Of a stretch of DNA of 64,000 nucleotides, positions 25,564 to 35,340 are shown in pieces. Both the position numbers and the translations under genes were made by a program. The notes beneath the pieces were generated by a model. It did not search any database and had not been told where the DNA came from. It saw only the letters and a program-made list of their open reading frames with translations. Every line of letters begins with the position of its first letter. Position 1 is the first letter of the stretch. The stretch comes from Janthinobacterium sp. PAMC25594. GTDB lineage: Bacteria; Pseudomonadota; Gammaproteobacteria; Burkholderiales; Burkholderiaceae_D. The DNA lies in the NCBI RefSeq assembly GCF_019443505.1, contig NZ_CP080377.1:5146001-5210000 (forward strand), given 5' to 3'.

Positions 25564-26844
25564 ATGAAAATCGTTACTGCTATTGCATGGGGCGGCGTTA
25601 TGTCCGCCGCCTGCCTGTCGATGTCGGCGGCCTCGGCGCAAAGCTGCTCGGTGCCCGTGCTCAAGGTGCTGGCGCAAAAAAGCCTGGGGCTGACGGTGAT
25701 GGAAAAGACCCTGGCCGAGTATGAAAAGAAGAACGGCACCAAGGTGCAGATCAGCTATTTCGGCGAAAACGACCGCCGCTCGAAGGCCAGGCTCGACGCT
25801 TCGACCAGGGCCGGCTCTTACCAGATCTATTACATCGACGAAGCCAACGTGGCCGAATTCGCCACGGCCGGCTGGGTCGTTCCCCTGCTCAAATACCTGC
25901 CCAAGGACGCCGATTACGAGGACTTCCTGCCGGGCCGCCGCGCCGTCGCTTCCTACAAGGGCGTGGCGTATTTCGCGCCCCTGATCGGCGGCAGCGACTT
26001 CCTGTTCTACCGCCGCGACTTGCTGGAAAAGGCCGGCATCGCCGTGCCCAAGACGCTCGACGAACTGGTCGCCGCCGTGAAAAAACTGAATAATCCGCCC
26101 AATGTTTACGGCTGGGCGGCGCGCGGTCAGCGCGGCTCGGGCATGAATGTCTGGCGCTGGGCGCCGTTCATGCTGGCCGCCGGCGGCAAATGGGAAAACA
26201 ATGGCGTGCCCACTTTCAATTCGCCGCAGGCCGTCAAGGCGACCACCCTGTACCGCGAGCTGTTCAAGTATTCGCCGCCGGGCGGCGCCACTTACGACTG
26301 GAGCAATGCGCTCGAAGCATTCAGGTCCGGCAAGGTGGCCTTCATGATCGAGTCGACGCCGTTCGCCGACTGGATGGAAGACCCGAAAAAATCCTCGGTG
26401 GTCGACAAGGTCGGCTATGTGCGCCCGCCATCGCCGCTGCCGTCGGCCGCTTACGGCCACGGCCTGGCCATCTCCGCCACGGGCGCGAAGGATGAATGCA
26501 CGCGCCAGGCGGCCGGCAAGTTCATCGCCTGGGCCACGGGCAAGGAGCAGGAACAGGCGCGCCTGAAGGACAACGTCTTCAGCGACTACAACCGCAGCAG
26601 CACCATCGCCAGCGAGTACTTCCGCAAGCACGTCAAGCCGCAGATCCAGGCGGGCCTGACGGACACCACGCCGGTCTCGCGCGTCACCATCTGGCCCAGC
26701 CCCGAGTGGCCGGACATCGGCGACAACCTGGGCGTCGTGTTGGAGGAGGTGTTTACGGGCACGCGCGGCGACGTGCAGAGCGCGCTCGATGAGGCCAACG
26801 AGTACGCCACCGAAGTGATGCAGCGGGCTAGTAAACGCAAATAA
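25564..26844 (+). CDS. Polyol ABC transporter, periplasmic substrate-binding protein
   Basis: 426 residues. An N-terminal Sec signal peptide (about 1-25, ending SAASAQ) is followed by a two-lobe family 1 binding protein (VMEKTLAEYEKKNGTKVQ, then GSDFLFYRRDLLEKAGI and AFRSGKVAFMIES). It resembles SmoE/MtlE-type binding proteins for mannitol and sorbitol. The start at 25564 follows GGAG by 7 bp. It is the first gene of a polyol uptake operon; a strong structured element lies between it and the permease genes, probably to raise the level of this subunit. Confidence 0.85.
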   Translation: MKIVTAIAWGGVMSAACLSMSAASAQSCSVPVLKVLAQKSLGLTVMEKTLAEYEKKNGTKVQISYFGENDRRSKARLDASTRAGSYQIYYIDEANVAEFATAGWVVPLLKYLPKDADYEDFLPGRRAVASYKGVAYFAPLIGGSDFLFYRRDLLEKAGIAVPKTLDELVAAVKKLNNPPNVYGWAARGQRGSGMNVWRWAPFMLAAGGKWENNGVPTFNSPQAVKATTLYRELFKYSPPGGATYDWSNALEAFRSGKVAFMIESTPFADWMEDPKKSSVVDKVGYVRPPSPLPSAAYGHGLAISATGAKDECTRQAAGKFIAWATGKEQEQARLKDNVFSDYNRSSTIASEYFRKHVKPQIQAGLTDTTPVSRVTIWPSPEWPDIGDNLGVVLEEVFTGTRGDVQSALDEANEYATEVMQRASKRK

Positions 26845-26865
26845 GCCGGTAGTACTGTTCCAACC

Positions 26866-26948
26866 CCCGACGGCGAAAGGCTGGGGTCGGTCGCTTCGCG
26901 ATCGGATTGCGCCCCACTGGGGCGCAATCCCCCGTCGGGTCCGACCCC
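26866..26948 (+). repeat. Multi-arm structured intergenic element
   Basis: Three nested or interleaved stems: GGATTGCGCCCC-act-GGGGCGCAATCC (26904-26930, perfect 12 bp), CCCGACGG with CCGTCGGG (26866-26873 and 26932-26939), and GGGGTCGG with CCGACCCC (26883-26890 and 26941-26948); the last two are mutually competing. It lies between the binding-protein gene and the first permease gene, where such elements often protect upstream mRNA. Confidence 0.6.
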
Positions 26949-27007
26949 GGTATTCGCCTTGGGGTTAAAGCCAGCGCCTGCCTATCCTCGCCTGAAAGCT
27001 GATCCTT

Positions 27008-27898
27008 ATGCCACACTCCATCCGTAAAAAACGCCATACCTGGCTGCCGGCCGTGTTTCTCACCCTGCCGCTGCTGGTCCTGCTGATCCTGGGCCTGGTG
27101 CCCAGCATCGCCGCCATCAACCTGGCCTTGCAAAACCGCGTGCTGCGCTACAGCGACAGCGAGTACGTGGGCTTGGCCAATTTTCTCCGCCTGTTCGGCG
27201 ACCGCCGCTTCCTCAATGCCGTGCAGGTGTCGGCCATCTGGGAAGTGGTCACCGTGGCCGGCTCGCTGGTCGTCGGCGTGCTGCTGGCCGTGTTCCTGTT
27301 CGAGAGGATCAAGGGCCGCACGCGCGATCTTCTCGCCCTGCTGCTGATCGTGCCGGTGCTGCTGCCGCGCGTCTCGGCCGCCTTCATCTGGAAGTTCATG
27401 TATTCGCCCCTGATGGGCATTTTGAACTGGCTGCTCGAATGCGTGGGCCTGGGCGGCAGCGCCTTGCTGTCCGACCCCGCCACGGCGCTGTATGCGGTGG
27501 CGCTGGTCGACATCTGGCAGTGGGGCCTGTTCTTCGGCGCCGTCATCCTGAAACTGCTGGAGACGCTGCCCACCGAACCGCTGGAAGCGGCGCGCCTCGA
27601 TTACGCCGGCACCCTGCAGGTGTATGCGTATATCGCGCTGCCGATGCTGAAGGTGCCCATCATGAGCCTGGTGTTCATCAAGATGGTCGAGTCGCTGCGT
27701 TCCTTTGACCTGATCTACGTGATGACCAAGGGCGGCCCCGGCATCGCCACCGAAACGCTGGACATGTATGCGTATGCGCAAGGCATCGGCCTGATGGGCA
27801 AGGTCTCGTATGCGTCCAGCATGGCCGTGCTGATGATGCTGGCCACGACCATCATCTTTACTTTACTCTGGAAGCGGGTCGCCAAATGGGAAAACTGA
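27008..27898 (+). CDS. Polyol ABC transporter permease, first subunit
   Basis: 296 residues with about six membrane segments (first VFLTLPLLVLLILGLVPSIA) and a C-terminal binding-protein-dependent inner-membrane motif (EPLEAARLDYAGTLQVYAYI, the EAA loop that docks to the ATPase). It forms the channel with the second permease, whose start overlaps this gene's end by 13 bp. Neighbour genes indicate a polyol substrate. Confidence 0.9.
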   Translation: MPHSIRKKRHTWLPAVFLTLPLLVLLILGLVPSIAAINLALQNRVLRYSDSEYVGLANFLRLFGDRRFLNAVQVSAIWEVVTVAGSLVVGVLLAVFLFERIKGRTRDLLALLLIVPVLLPRVSAAFIWKFMYSPLMGILNWLLECVGLGGSALLSDPATALYAVALVDIWQWGLFFGAVILKLLETLPTEPLEAARLDYAGTLQVYAYIALPMLKVPIMSLVFIKMVESLRSFDLIYVMTKGGPGIATETLDMYAYAQGIGLMGKVSYASSMAVLMMLATTIIFTLLWKRVAKWEN

Positions 27899-28713
27899 CT
27901 ATGACGCGCGGCCTGGGCGCCGTCGCCACCACCGCCGTCACCACCTTGATCGTGCTGGTGGCGCTGTTTCCCATCCTGTGGGCCGTGCTCAATTCCTTCA
28001 AGGAGCTGATGGACATCGTCACGCCCGTGCCGCGCTTTTTCTTCAGCCCGACGCTGGCCAATTACCAGCAGGTGCTGGCCAGCCCGGAAGTGCTGACGGG
28101 CCTGGGCAACAGCGTGGCCATCGTCGGCCTGGCCGTGCTTGCCGGCGCCGTGCTGGGCGTGCCGGCCGCGTATGCGATCGCCCGCTATCCGATCCCGGCG
28201 AAGAAGGATATCCAGTTCTTCCTGCTCTCCCTGCGCTTCCTGCCGCCGGTCGCCGTCGCCATTCCCCTGATCTCGATCTGGATCGACCTGGGCCTGTACG
28301 ACTCGCGCCTGTCGATGGTGGTGACGTATCTGCTGGTGACCCTGTCGACCATCATCTGGCTGTCGATTCCCGCCTTTGCCCGTATCCCGAAAGAGATCGA
28401 GGAGGCGGCGGCGCTGGACGGCTACAGCCCTTACCAGGTGTTCTGGCACGTGGCCCTGCCGGTGGCCTCGAAGACCCTGATGGGCGGCATCGTCTTCAGC
28501 TTCGTGCTGGTCTGGAATGAGCTGATGATCGCGCTGGCGCTCACCTCGTCGAAAAGCATGACCCTGCCCGTGGTGGCGTCGGCGTTTACCTCGATGGGCC
28601 AGGAAGTGCCGTGGGGCGTGGTGAACGCGTCCACCGTGCTGCTGGCGCTGCCGCCACTGCTGTTCGTCGGCATCCTGGGGCGGCTGCTCAACTCCATGCT
28701 CAAACATAAATAA
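27886..28713 (+). CDS. Polyol ABC transporter permease, second subunit
   Basis: 275 residues, six membrane segments; EAA-type loop [20 protein letters not shown] near residues 165-185. It starts MGKLTMTRG, overlapping the previous permease gene by 13 bp, so the two are co-translated. It pairs with it in the inner membrane. SmoG/MtlG-like in size and order. Confidence 0.9.
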   Translation: MGKLTMTRGLGAVATTAVTTLIVLVALFPILWAVLNSFKELMDIVTPVPRFFFSPTLANYQQVLASPEVLTGLGNSVAIVGLAVLAGAVLGVPAAYAIARYPIPAKKDIQFFLLSLRFLPPVAVAIPLISIWIDLGLYDSRLSMVVTYLLVTLSTIIWLSIPAFARIPKEIEEAAALDGYSPYQVFWHVALPVASKTLMGGIVFSFVLVWNELMIALALTSSKSMTLPVVASAFTSMGQEVPWGVVNASTVLLALPPLLFVGILGRLLNSMLKHK

Positions 28714-28727
28714 ACAAGGAAACCATC

Positions 28728-29768
28728 ATGCAAGCACTCGTACTGGAACAGGCGGAAAAAATCACCTTGCGCGACATCGACATGCCGCTCGTCGTCGGCG
28801 CGCGCGACGTGAAAATCAAGATACACACGGTGGGCATCTGCGGCAGCGATGTACATTACTTTAAACATGGCAAAATAGGCCCCTTCGCCGTCGAAGCGCC
28901 GATGGTGCTCGGCCACGAAGCTTCCGGCGTGGTGGCCGAAGTGGGCGCGGAAGTCACGCACCTGACAGTGGGCGACCGCGTGTGCATGGAACCGGGCGTG
29001 CCGCGGTTCGATTCGCCAGCCACCATGCGCGGCCTGTACAACCTGGACCCGGCCGTGCGCTTTTGGGCCACGCCGCCCATCCATGGCTGCCTCACGCCGT
29101 ATGTGGTGCACCCGGCCGCGTTCACCTTCAAACTGCCCGATGACGTCAGCTTCGGCGAAGGCGCCATCGTCGAACCGCTGGCCATCGGCCTGCAGGCGGC
29201 CAAGAAGGCGGCCATCAAGCCGGGCGACGTGGCCGTGGTGATCGGCGCCGGCACCATCGGCGCGATGACTGCGCTGGCGGCGCTGGCGGGCGGCTGCTCG
29301 CGCGTGATCCTGGCCGACCTGGTGCCGGAAAAACTGGCGCTGTTCGCCGATAATCCGGCCGTGACCACGCTCGACGTGCGGCATGCCAGCCTGTTTGATA
29401 GCGTGCGCGAGCTGACGCAAGGCTGGGGCGCCGACATCGTCTTCGAGGCCAGCGGCAGCATGCGCGCCTACGACAACATCATCGACCTGCTGTGCCCCAA
29501 CGGCTGCCTGGTACTGGTCGGCATGCCGCCCGAAAATGTCCCTTTTGACGTCGTCGCCATCCAGGCCAAGGAAGCGCGCATCGAGTCCGTGTTCCGCTAC
29601 GCGAACATCTTCCCGCGCGCCATCGCGCTGCTGGCCTCGGGCAAGATCGACGTGAAGCCCTTCATCTCGCGCACCTTCGACTTCGCCGACGGCGTGCGGG
29701 CGTTCGAGGAGGCGGCCAAGGGCCACCCGCGCGACGTCAAGATACAAATTGAACTGGCGGGAGACTGA
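28728..29768 (+). CDS. Zinc-dependent polyol dehydrogenase (xylitol/sorbitol type)
   Basis: 346 residues of the medium-chain dehydrogenase family. The catalytic zinc ligands are suggested by Cys in [10 protein letters not shown] (about 38) and His/Glu in LGHEASG (about 63-64). The structural four-cysteine lobe is absent, as in sorbitol dehydrogenases. The NAD-binding site is [13 protein letters not shown] with Asp in ILADLVPEK at the end of the second strand, favouring NAD over NADP. With xylulokinase downstream, the likely reaction is xylitol (or D-arabitol) to xylulose. Third function in the uptake operon. Confidence 0.88.
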   Translation: MQALVLEQAEKITLRDIDMPLVVGARDVKIKIHTVGICGSDVHYFKHGKIGPFAVEAPMVLGHEASGVVAEVGAEVTHLTVGDRVCMEPGVPRFDSPATMRGLYNLDPAVRFWATPPIHGCLTPYVVHPAAFTFKLPDDVSFGEGAIVEPLAIGLQAAKKAAIKPGDVAVVIGAGTIGAMTALAALAGGCSRVILADLVPEKLALFADNPAVTTLDVRHASLFDSVRELTQGWGADIVFEASGSMRAYDNIIDLLCPNGCLVLVGMPPENVPFDVVAIQAKEARIESVFRYANIFPRAIALLASGKIDVKPFISRTFDFADGVRAFEEAAKGHPRDVKIQIELAGD

Positions 29769-29770
29769 TC

Positions 29771-30907
29771 ATGGCAAATATCGCCTGCAGGCAGTTGCAC
29801 AAGACTTATGACCACAAGACCGCGGTGCTGCAGCCGTTCGACCTGGAGATAGACGACGGCGAGTTCATCGTCCTGCTGGGGCCATCGGGCTGCGGCAAAT
29901 CGACCTTGCTGCGCATGGTCGCGGGACTGGAAGACATCAGCGGCGGCGAGCTGCTGATCGGCGGGGCCGTCGTCAACGACTTGCCGCCGCGCGAGCGCAA
30001 TGTGGCGATGGTATTCCAGAACTACGCGCTGTATCCGCACATGACGGTGTACGACAATATCGCCTTCGGCCTGCGCCGCCTGAAGGTGCCGAACGACGAG
30101 ATCGAGCGCCGCGTGCGCGAGGTGGCGGCCATCCTCAGCCTGGACAGCCTGCTTGATCGCAAGCCGCGCGCCATGTCGGGCGGCCAGCAGCAGCGCACGG
30201 CCATCGCGCGCGCCATGATCAAGACGCCGCAGGTATTCCTGTTCGATGAACCGCTGTCGAACCTGGACGCCAAGCTGCGCGCGCAGCTGCGCGCCGACAT
30301 CAAGCGCTTGCACCGCCGCCTGCGCACCACCACCCTGTACGTGACGCACGACCAGTTGGAAGCCATGACCCTGGCCGACCGCGTGGTGCTGATGAAAGGC
30401 GGGCATATCGAGCAGATCGGCACGCCGGCCCAGTTGTACAACCATCCGCGCACCCTGTTCGCGGCCGGCTTCATCGGCACGCCGGCCATGAATTTCATCG
30501 ACGGCGTGATCGAGAGCGACGGCGCGCGCACCCTGCTCATTTGCTCCGGCTATCGCTGGCCATTGACGTCGCCCCGTTTCGCGGCGCTCAAGTCGGGCAC
30601 GCGGGTGGTGTTCGGCTTGCGCCCGAATCACTTGCGCGCCGCCACGCCGCAGGATCAGCAGCCTGGCGGCGGCGCAAGCCATGGCCTGGCGTGCGTGATC
30701 GACCTGGTGGAATTGCTGGGTGCGGAAGCGCTGATCAGCTTCCAGTGCGGCGCACTGACCCTGTCGGCGCTGCTGCCGGCGAACGCCGCCAACAGCGCGG
30801 CCCAGGTGGGCCAGATGCTGGCGCTGGCCTTCGACGAAGAACACATCCATCTGTTCGATGCCGACACCGAGCTGGCCCTGGCGGTAAGTGCTGAAGTATT
30901 AGAATAG
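29771..30907 (+). CDS. Polyol ABC transporter, ATP-binding protein
   Basis: 378 residues of the MalK/UgpC type. Walker A GPSGCGKST, Q-loop in MVFQNYALYPHM, signature MSGGQQQRTAIARAM, Walker B VFLFDEPLSNLD and the H-loop TLYVTHDQ are all present. The C-terminal TOBE-like regulatory domain starts around 240. It would power the two permeases. It starts 2 bp after the dehydrogenase stop. Confidence 0.92.
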   Translation: MANIACRQLHKTYDHKTAVLQPFDLEIDDGEFIVLLGPSGCGKSTLLRMVAGLEDISGGELLIGGAVVNDLPPRERNVAMVFQNYALYPHMTVYDNIAFGLRRLKVPNDEIERRVREVAAILSLDSLLDRKPRAMSGGQQQRTAIARAMIKTPQVFLFDEPLSNLDAKLRAQLRADIKRLHRRLRTTTLYVTHDQLEAMTLADRVVLMKGGHIEQIGTPAQLYNHPRTLFAAGFIGTPAMNFIDGVIESDGARTLLICSGYRWPLTSPRFAALKSGTRVVFGLRPNHLRAATPQDQQPGGGASHGLACVIDLVELLGAEALISFQCGALTLSALLPANAANSAAQVGQMLALAFDEEHIHLFDADTELALAVSAEVLE

Positions 30908-30937
30908 GCACCACCGAGACTGTGCAAGGGAACCGCC

Positions 30938-31816
30938 GTGACGCCTGACCTGGAACTGATCCACAAACCGATACACGAATCGTTTCGCGCGTGGGCGCAC
31001 GGCTATCCGCATGTGGTGGCGAAATGGCATTTCCATCCCGAGTACGAACTGCACATCATCACCACGTCGACCGGCAAGTTCTTTGTTGGCGACCATATCG
31101 GCAGTTACGCGCCGGGCAACCTGGTGCTGACGGGGCCGAACCTGCCGCACAATTGGGTCAGCGAGCTGGCCGAGGGCGTGAGCCTGCCCGCGCGCGACCT
31201 GGTGCTGCAGTTTTCCGGTGAATTCATCGACCGCTGCGCGCTGCTGTTCCCGGAAATGGGGCCCCTGAAAACCCTGCTGGGCGAGGCGGGCAGGGGCTTG
31301 CAGTTTCCCGACGCGCTGGGCTTGCGCCTGGCGCCGCTGATGTTCGAGCTGACGACGGCGCAAGGCCCGCGCCGGGTGGAACTGTTCGCGCGCCTGTTCG
31401 GCGAGCTGTGCGACTGCCGCGAACGCCGACCTCTGGCCAGCGTCACCTATCTGGCGCAGGCGGGGCGCTACATGTCATCGACCATCAACCTGGTGCTGGC
31501 GTATATCAAGCAGAACATCACGCTCGATTTTTGCGAGCAGGACGTGGCCGACGTGGCGGAAATGAACACGCTCAAGTTCACGCGTTTCTTCCGCAAGCAT
31601 ACGGGCACCTCCTTCATCCATTACGTGAACCAGGAGCGCATCGCGCTGGCCTGCGAGCTGCTGATGAATACCGACATGAAGGTCACCGATATCTGCTACC
31701 GCACGGGCTTTAACAATCTGTCCAATTTCAACCGCCAGTTCCTGGCCCACAAGCGGATGTCGCCGTCGAAATTTCGCTCCTGCCTGCACATGAACATGCC
31801 CGAGTCCTTCCCCTGA
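30938..31816 (+). CDS. AraC-family transcriptional regulator
   Basis: 292 residues, GTG start preceded by AAGGGA. The N-terminal cupin-like sensor part (KWHFHPEYELHIITTSTGKF) resembles sugar-responsive AraC regulators. The C-terminal domain has two helix-turn-helix motifs, with the signature VTDICYRTGFNNLSNFNRQF. Lying inside the polyol operon between the ATPase and kinase genes, it is the likely activator that senses the polyol or xylulose. Confidence 0.88.
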   Translation: MTPDLELIHKPIHESFRAWAHGYPHVVAKWHFHPEYELHIITTSTGKFFVGDHIGSYAPGNLVLTGPNLPHNWVSELAEGVSLPARDLVLQFSGEFIDRCALLFPEMGPLKTLLGEAGRGLQFPDALGLRLAPLMFELTTAQGPRRVELFARLFGELCDCRERRPLASVTYLAQAGRYMSSTINLVLAYIKQNITLDFCEQDVADVAEMNTLKFTRFFRKHTGTSFIHYVNQERIALACELLMNTDMKVTDICYRTGFNNLSNFNRQFLAHKRMSPSKFRSCLHMNMPESFP

Positions 31817-31852
31817 CGGCCGGCTTTAATCACTTTTATACATGGAACCATC

Positions 31853-33328
31853 GTGACATATCTCGGTATCGATATCGGCACTTCCGAAGTCAAGGCCATC
31901 CTGACCGACGACGCGCAAACCATCCTCGCCAGCAGCGGCGTGAGCCTGCGCGTATCGAGTCCCCATCCCGGCTGGTCGGAGCAGAATCCGGAGGACTGGT
32001 GGCACGCCACGCTGGACGTGATCGCGGCCATCCGCAGCGCCCAGCCGGTGGCGTTTTCCGGCTTGCGCGGCATCGCGCTGTCGGGCCAGATGCATGGCGC
32101 CACGCTGCTCGACAAGCAGCAGCACGTGCTGCGCGCGGCCATTTTGTGGAACGATACGCGCGCCTTTGCCGAGTGCGTGGAACTGGAAGCGCTGGTGCCC
32201 GAGTCGCGCGCCATCACGGGCAACCAGGCCATGCCCGGCTTCACGGCGCCCAAGCTGCTGTGGCTGCAAAAGTACGAACCGTCGCTGTTTCGCGCCATCA
32301 GTAAAGTCCTGCTGCCCAAGGATTACGTGGCGCTGCGCCTGACGGGCGACTGCGTCTCCGACATGTCCGACGCCTCCGGCACCCTGTGGCTGGACGTGGC
32401 CAAACGCGACTGGTCCGAGCGCATGCTGGCGGCGACGGGCCTCTCGCGTGAACACATGCCGCGCCTGGTCGAAGGCAGCCACGCCGCCGCGCGGATACGC
32501 CCGGCGCTGTGCCAGGAGTGGGGCATCGCGCATGCGGTGGTGCTGGCCGGCGGCGCGGGCGACAATGCCGCCGCCGCCGTAGGCCTGGGCGTGGTGGAAG
32601 CGGGCGCCGGCCTGCTGTCGCTGGGCACCTCCGGCGTGCTGTTCGCCGGCAGCGATGGCTTCGCACCCAATCCGGGGCAGGGCGTGCATGCGTTCTGCCA
32701 TTGCCTGCCCGGGCGCTGGCACCAGATGAGCGTGATCCTCAGCGCCGCATCCAGCCTCAGTTGGGTGGCGCGGCTGACGCAGTCGTCCGACATCGGAGAG
32801 TTGGTGACGCTGGCCGAAGGCGTGGAAGCGCGCACGGCGCCGATCTTTTTGCCCTACCTGAGCGGCGAGCGCACGCCGCACAACGACGCCACGGCGCGCG
32901 GCGTGTTTTTTGGCTTGTCGACGGAGCATGGGCGCGCGGAACTGGCCTACAGCGTGATGGAAGGCGTGGCCTTTGCCATGGCCGACGGCAATGCGGCCCT
33001 GCGCAGCGCCGGCACGCAGCTGGAAGAAGCGTCGTTCGTCGGTGGCGGTTCGCGCAGCCGCTTCTGGGCCCAGCTGTGCGCGAATGCGTCGGGCCTGAAC
33101 GTGCTGCGGCACGACCATGGCGTGGCCGGCGGCACCCTCGGCGCGGCGCGCCTGGCGCAGATGGCGGTGACGGGCTTGTCGCCCGCGCAGGTGTGCACGC
33201 GCCCGCCCGTGCAGGAAACGATCGCGCCGCAGGCATCCGCCATGCTGGACGAGCGGCTGGCGCGCTACCGGCGTTTGTACCCGCTGCTGCGCGAAGAGTT
33301 CGCGGGTGCGGCCGCGGCGGCGCGCTAG
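31853..33328 (+). CDS. xylB: Xylulokinase
   Basis: 491 residues, GTG start. FGGY kinase family: the N-terminal ATP/sugar site DIGTSEVKAIL, substrate segment LSGQMHGATLLD, the GNQAMPGFTAPKLLW stretch, and the C-terminal GLGVVEAGAGLLSLGTSGVL and GGGSRSRFWAQ motifs all match xylulokinase. It phosphorylates D-xylulose to xylulose 5-phosphate, which enters the pentose phosphate pathway. Last gene of the polyol operon. Confidence 0.92.
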   Translation: MTYLGIDIGTSEVKAILTDDAQTILASSGVSLRVSSPHPGWSEQNPEDWWHATLDVIAAIRSAQPVAFSGLRGIALSGQMHGATLLDKQQHVLRAAILWNDTRAFAECVELEALVPESRAITGNQAMPGFTAPKLLWLQKYEPSLFRAISKVLLPKDYVALRLTGDCVSDMSDASGTLWLDVAKRDWSERMLAATGLSREHMPRLVEGSHAAARIRPALCQEWGIAHAVVLAGGAGDNAAAAVGLGVVEAGAGLLSLGTSGVLFAGSDGFAPNPGQGVHAFCHCLPGRWHQMSVILSAASSLSWVARLTQSSDIGELVTLAEGVEARTAPIFLPYLSGERTPHNDATARGVFFGLSTEHGRAELAYSVMEGVAFAMADGNAALRSAGTQLEEASFVGGGSRSRFWAQLCANASGLNVLRHDHGVAGGTLGAARLAQMAVTGLSPAQVCTRPPVQETIAPQASAMLDERLARYRRLYPLLREEFAGAAAAAR

Positions 33329-33341
33329 CGTTGCCAACAAG

Positions 33342-33375
33342 ATTGCCGGCCCGACCATGCTGCGAGCCCGGCAAT
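33342..33375 (+). terminator. Possible terminator hairpin after xylulokinase
   Basis: ATTGCCGG (33342-33349) pairs with CCGGCAAT (33368-33375) with an 18-nt loop. No T-run follows, so this is a weak candidate. Confidence 0.3.
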
Positions 33376-33554
33376 ATGGCCAGACAGTCAACCTTCCCGT
33401 GTAATTTGTTGTTTCTGTGCTGAAAGTGTTTCTCTAACGAAAGCACCGCTTGGTTTTTTACGGGGCGCGCCGCATGATTTCTCTATTTGGTGAGAAATGG
33501 ATAGATTTGGCGGCGCCTTTGTTGCCATCCTGTTCTTGCCGCCGGGAGAAACAC

Positions 33555-35168
33555 ATGCAACTCGCGAATCTGAAAATCTCCGTCCGCCTGGGTTTGTTGG
33601 GCGCCTTCTTCTTTCTTGCGCTGGTGTTCGTTGGCGTGCGCGGCTGGAGCGCGCTCGATGCGGCCAGCGCGCGCAGCACGGAAGCCATGCAGCGCTCCGT
33701 GGCCCTGACGGAAGCGGTCGACGCGGCGCGCAGCGCGCAGGTGGAATTCAAGATCCAGGTGCAGGAATGGAAAAACATCCTGCTGCGCGGCGGCGATGCG
33801 GCCGCCTTCCAGCGCTACCGCGAAGCGTTTGTCGCCAGCGGCGCGCAGACGCGCAAGGAACTGGCCGGCTTGCAGGCGATGATGGCCGCGTTGAAACTCG
33901 ATACGGCGCCCGTGGCGCAGGCCTTGCAGGCGCACGACGCGCTGGGCGTGAGCTACCTGGCGGCGCTGCAGCAGTATGACGGCGCGCGTGCCGACAGCGC
34001 CCACACGGTCGATGCGCTGGTCAAGGGCATGGACCGCGAACCGACGCGCCAGATCGACGCCATCGTCGCCACTATCGGCAAGCAGTCGCACAGCCTGATG
34101 GCGCAGATGAAGGAGCAGGACACGGCCGCGCACCGCAGCGCCAGCATCGCCATGCTGGCCACCGTGCTGGTGACGCTGGTCGTGGGGTCAATCACCGTGT
34201 GGTGGCTGATCCGCAGTATCACGGTGCCGCTGGGCGCGGCCGTCGGCATCGCCCAGCAAGTGGCGGCCGGCGACTTGCGCGCCGTGGTGGCCGACAGCAG
34301 CCGTGATGAAATCGGCGACCTGCTGCGTGCCCTGAAGGCGATGAGCGGCAACCTGGCCGACATCGTGGGACGGGTGCGCGCCGGCACGGACTCCATCGCC
34401 ACGGCGTCGGGCGAAATCGCCAGCGGCAACATGGACCTGTCTTCGCGCACGGAGGAGCAGGCCAGTTCGCTGGAAGAAACGGCCGCCGCGATGATCGAGC
34501 TGACCTCCACCGTACGGCAGAATAACGACAACGCGGACCAGGCGCGCCAGCTGGCCGGCGGCGCGTCCGACGTGGCGCAGCGCGGTGGCGCGGCCGTGGC
34601 GCAGGTGGTGCAGACCATGAGCCATATCAATGCCTCGTCGAAGCGCATCGTCGACATCATCGCCGTCATCGACGGCATCGCCTTCCAGACGAATATCCTG
34701 GCCCTGAATGCGGCCGTGGAAGCGGCACGCGCGGGCGAGCAGGGACGCGGCTTCGCCGTCGTGGCCAGCGAAGTGCGCAGCCTGGCGCACAGGTCGGCCG
34801 CGGCGGCCATGGAAATCAAGCAGCTGATCGGCGAATCCGTGCGCACGGTGGAAGAAGGCAGCGTGCTGGCGGGCCAGGCGGGGCGCACGATGGACGATGT
34901 GGTCAGCAGCGTGCAGCGCGTGAACGCCATCATCGGCGAGATCGCCGTGGCCAGCGTGGAGCAGCGCGACGGCATCGAGCAGATCAGCATCGCCATCAGC
35001 CAGATGGATGGCGTGACGCAGCAGAATGCGGCCCTGGTGGAGCAGGCCGCCGCCGCCGCGGACGCGCTGCAGCAGCAGGCGGCCAGCCTGGCCGACGCCG
35101 TCAGCATCTTCAAACTGCATGCGGTTCCCGGCGTGGCCGCGCCGACCCGGAGACTGTCGCTGACCTGA
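33555..35168 (+). CDS. Methyl-accepting chemotaxis protein
   Basis: 537 residues from the ATG at 33555, which follows GGGAGAA; a longer in-frame start at 33450 is unlikely. A membrane segment at about 12-30 ([20 protein letters not shown]), a periplasmic helical bundle of about 150 residues, a second span ([20 protein letters not shown]), HAMP ([15 protein letters not shown]), and the signalling domain with tip [20 protein letters not shown]. The ligand is unknown. Located between the polyol operon and a GGDEF-EAL gene. Confidence 0.92.
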   Translation: MQLANLKISVRLGLLGAFFFLALVFVGVRGWSALDAASARSTEAMQRSVALTEAVDAARSAQVEFKIQVQEWKNILLRGGDAAAFQRYREAFVASGAQTRKELAGLQAMMAALKLDTAPVAQALQAHDALGVSYLAALQQYDGARADSAHTVDALVKGMDREPTRQIDAIVATIGKQSHSLMAQMKEQDTAAHRSASIAMLATVLVTLVVGSITVWWLIRSITVPLGAAVGIAQQVAAGDLRAVVADSSRDEIGDLLRALKAMSGNLADIVGRVRAGTDSIATASGEIASGNMDLSSRTEEQASSLEETAAAMIELTSTVRQNNDNADQARQLAGGASDVAQRGGAAVAQVVQTMSHINASSKRIVDIIAVIDGIAFQTNILALNAAVEAARAGEQGRGFAVVASEVRSLAHRSAAAAMEIKQLIGESVRTVEEGSVLAGQAGRTMDDVVSSVQRVNAIIGEIAVASVEQRDGIEQISIAISQMDGVTQQNAALVEQAAAAADALQQQAASLADAVSIFKLHAVPGVAAPTRRLSLT

Positions 35169-35304
35169 CGCAGGCCCGCCCCGCGCCGCTTGATGCCAGT
35201 CAAGCGGCGTCCGATCAGGCAAATATCGCGCCGAAATTCTTATACTATTTCCTTTCCGCATGGATCTGCGCCCGGCCGCATGGCGCGCGTTGCAAAGGAA
35301 ACCC

Positions 35305-35340
35305 ATGTTCTTCACTTTCCGCCTGCCGGGTGACGCATGA
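35305..35340 (+). CDS. 11-codon leader ORF coupled to the GGDEF-EAL gene
   Basis: ATG at 35305 follows a good ribosome site (AAAGGA) and encodes MFFTFRLPGDA. Its TGA overlaps the start codon of the GGDEF-EAL gene (ATGA, 35337-35340), which itself lacks a clear ribosome site. It probably serves translational coupling; no peptide function is implied. Confidence 0.5.
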   Translation: MFFTFRLPGDA

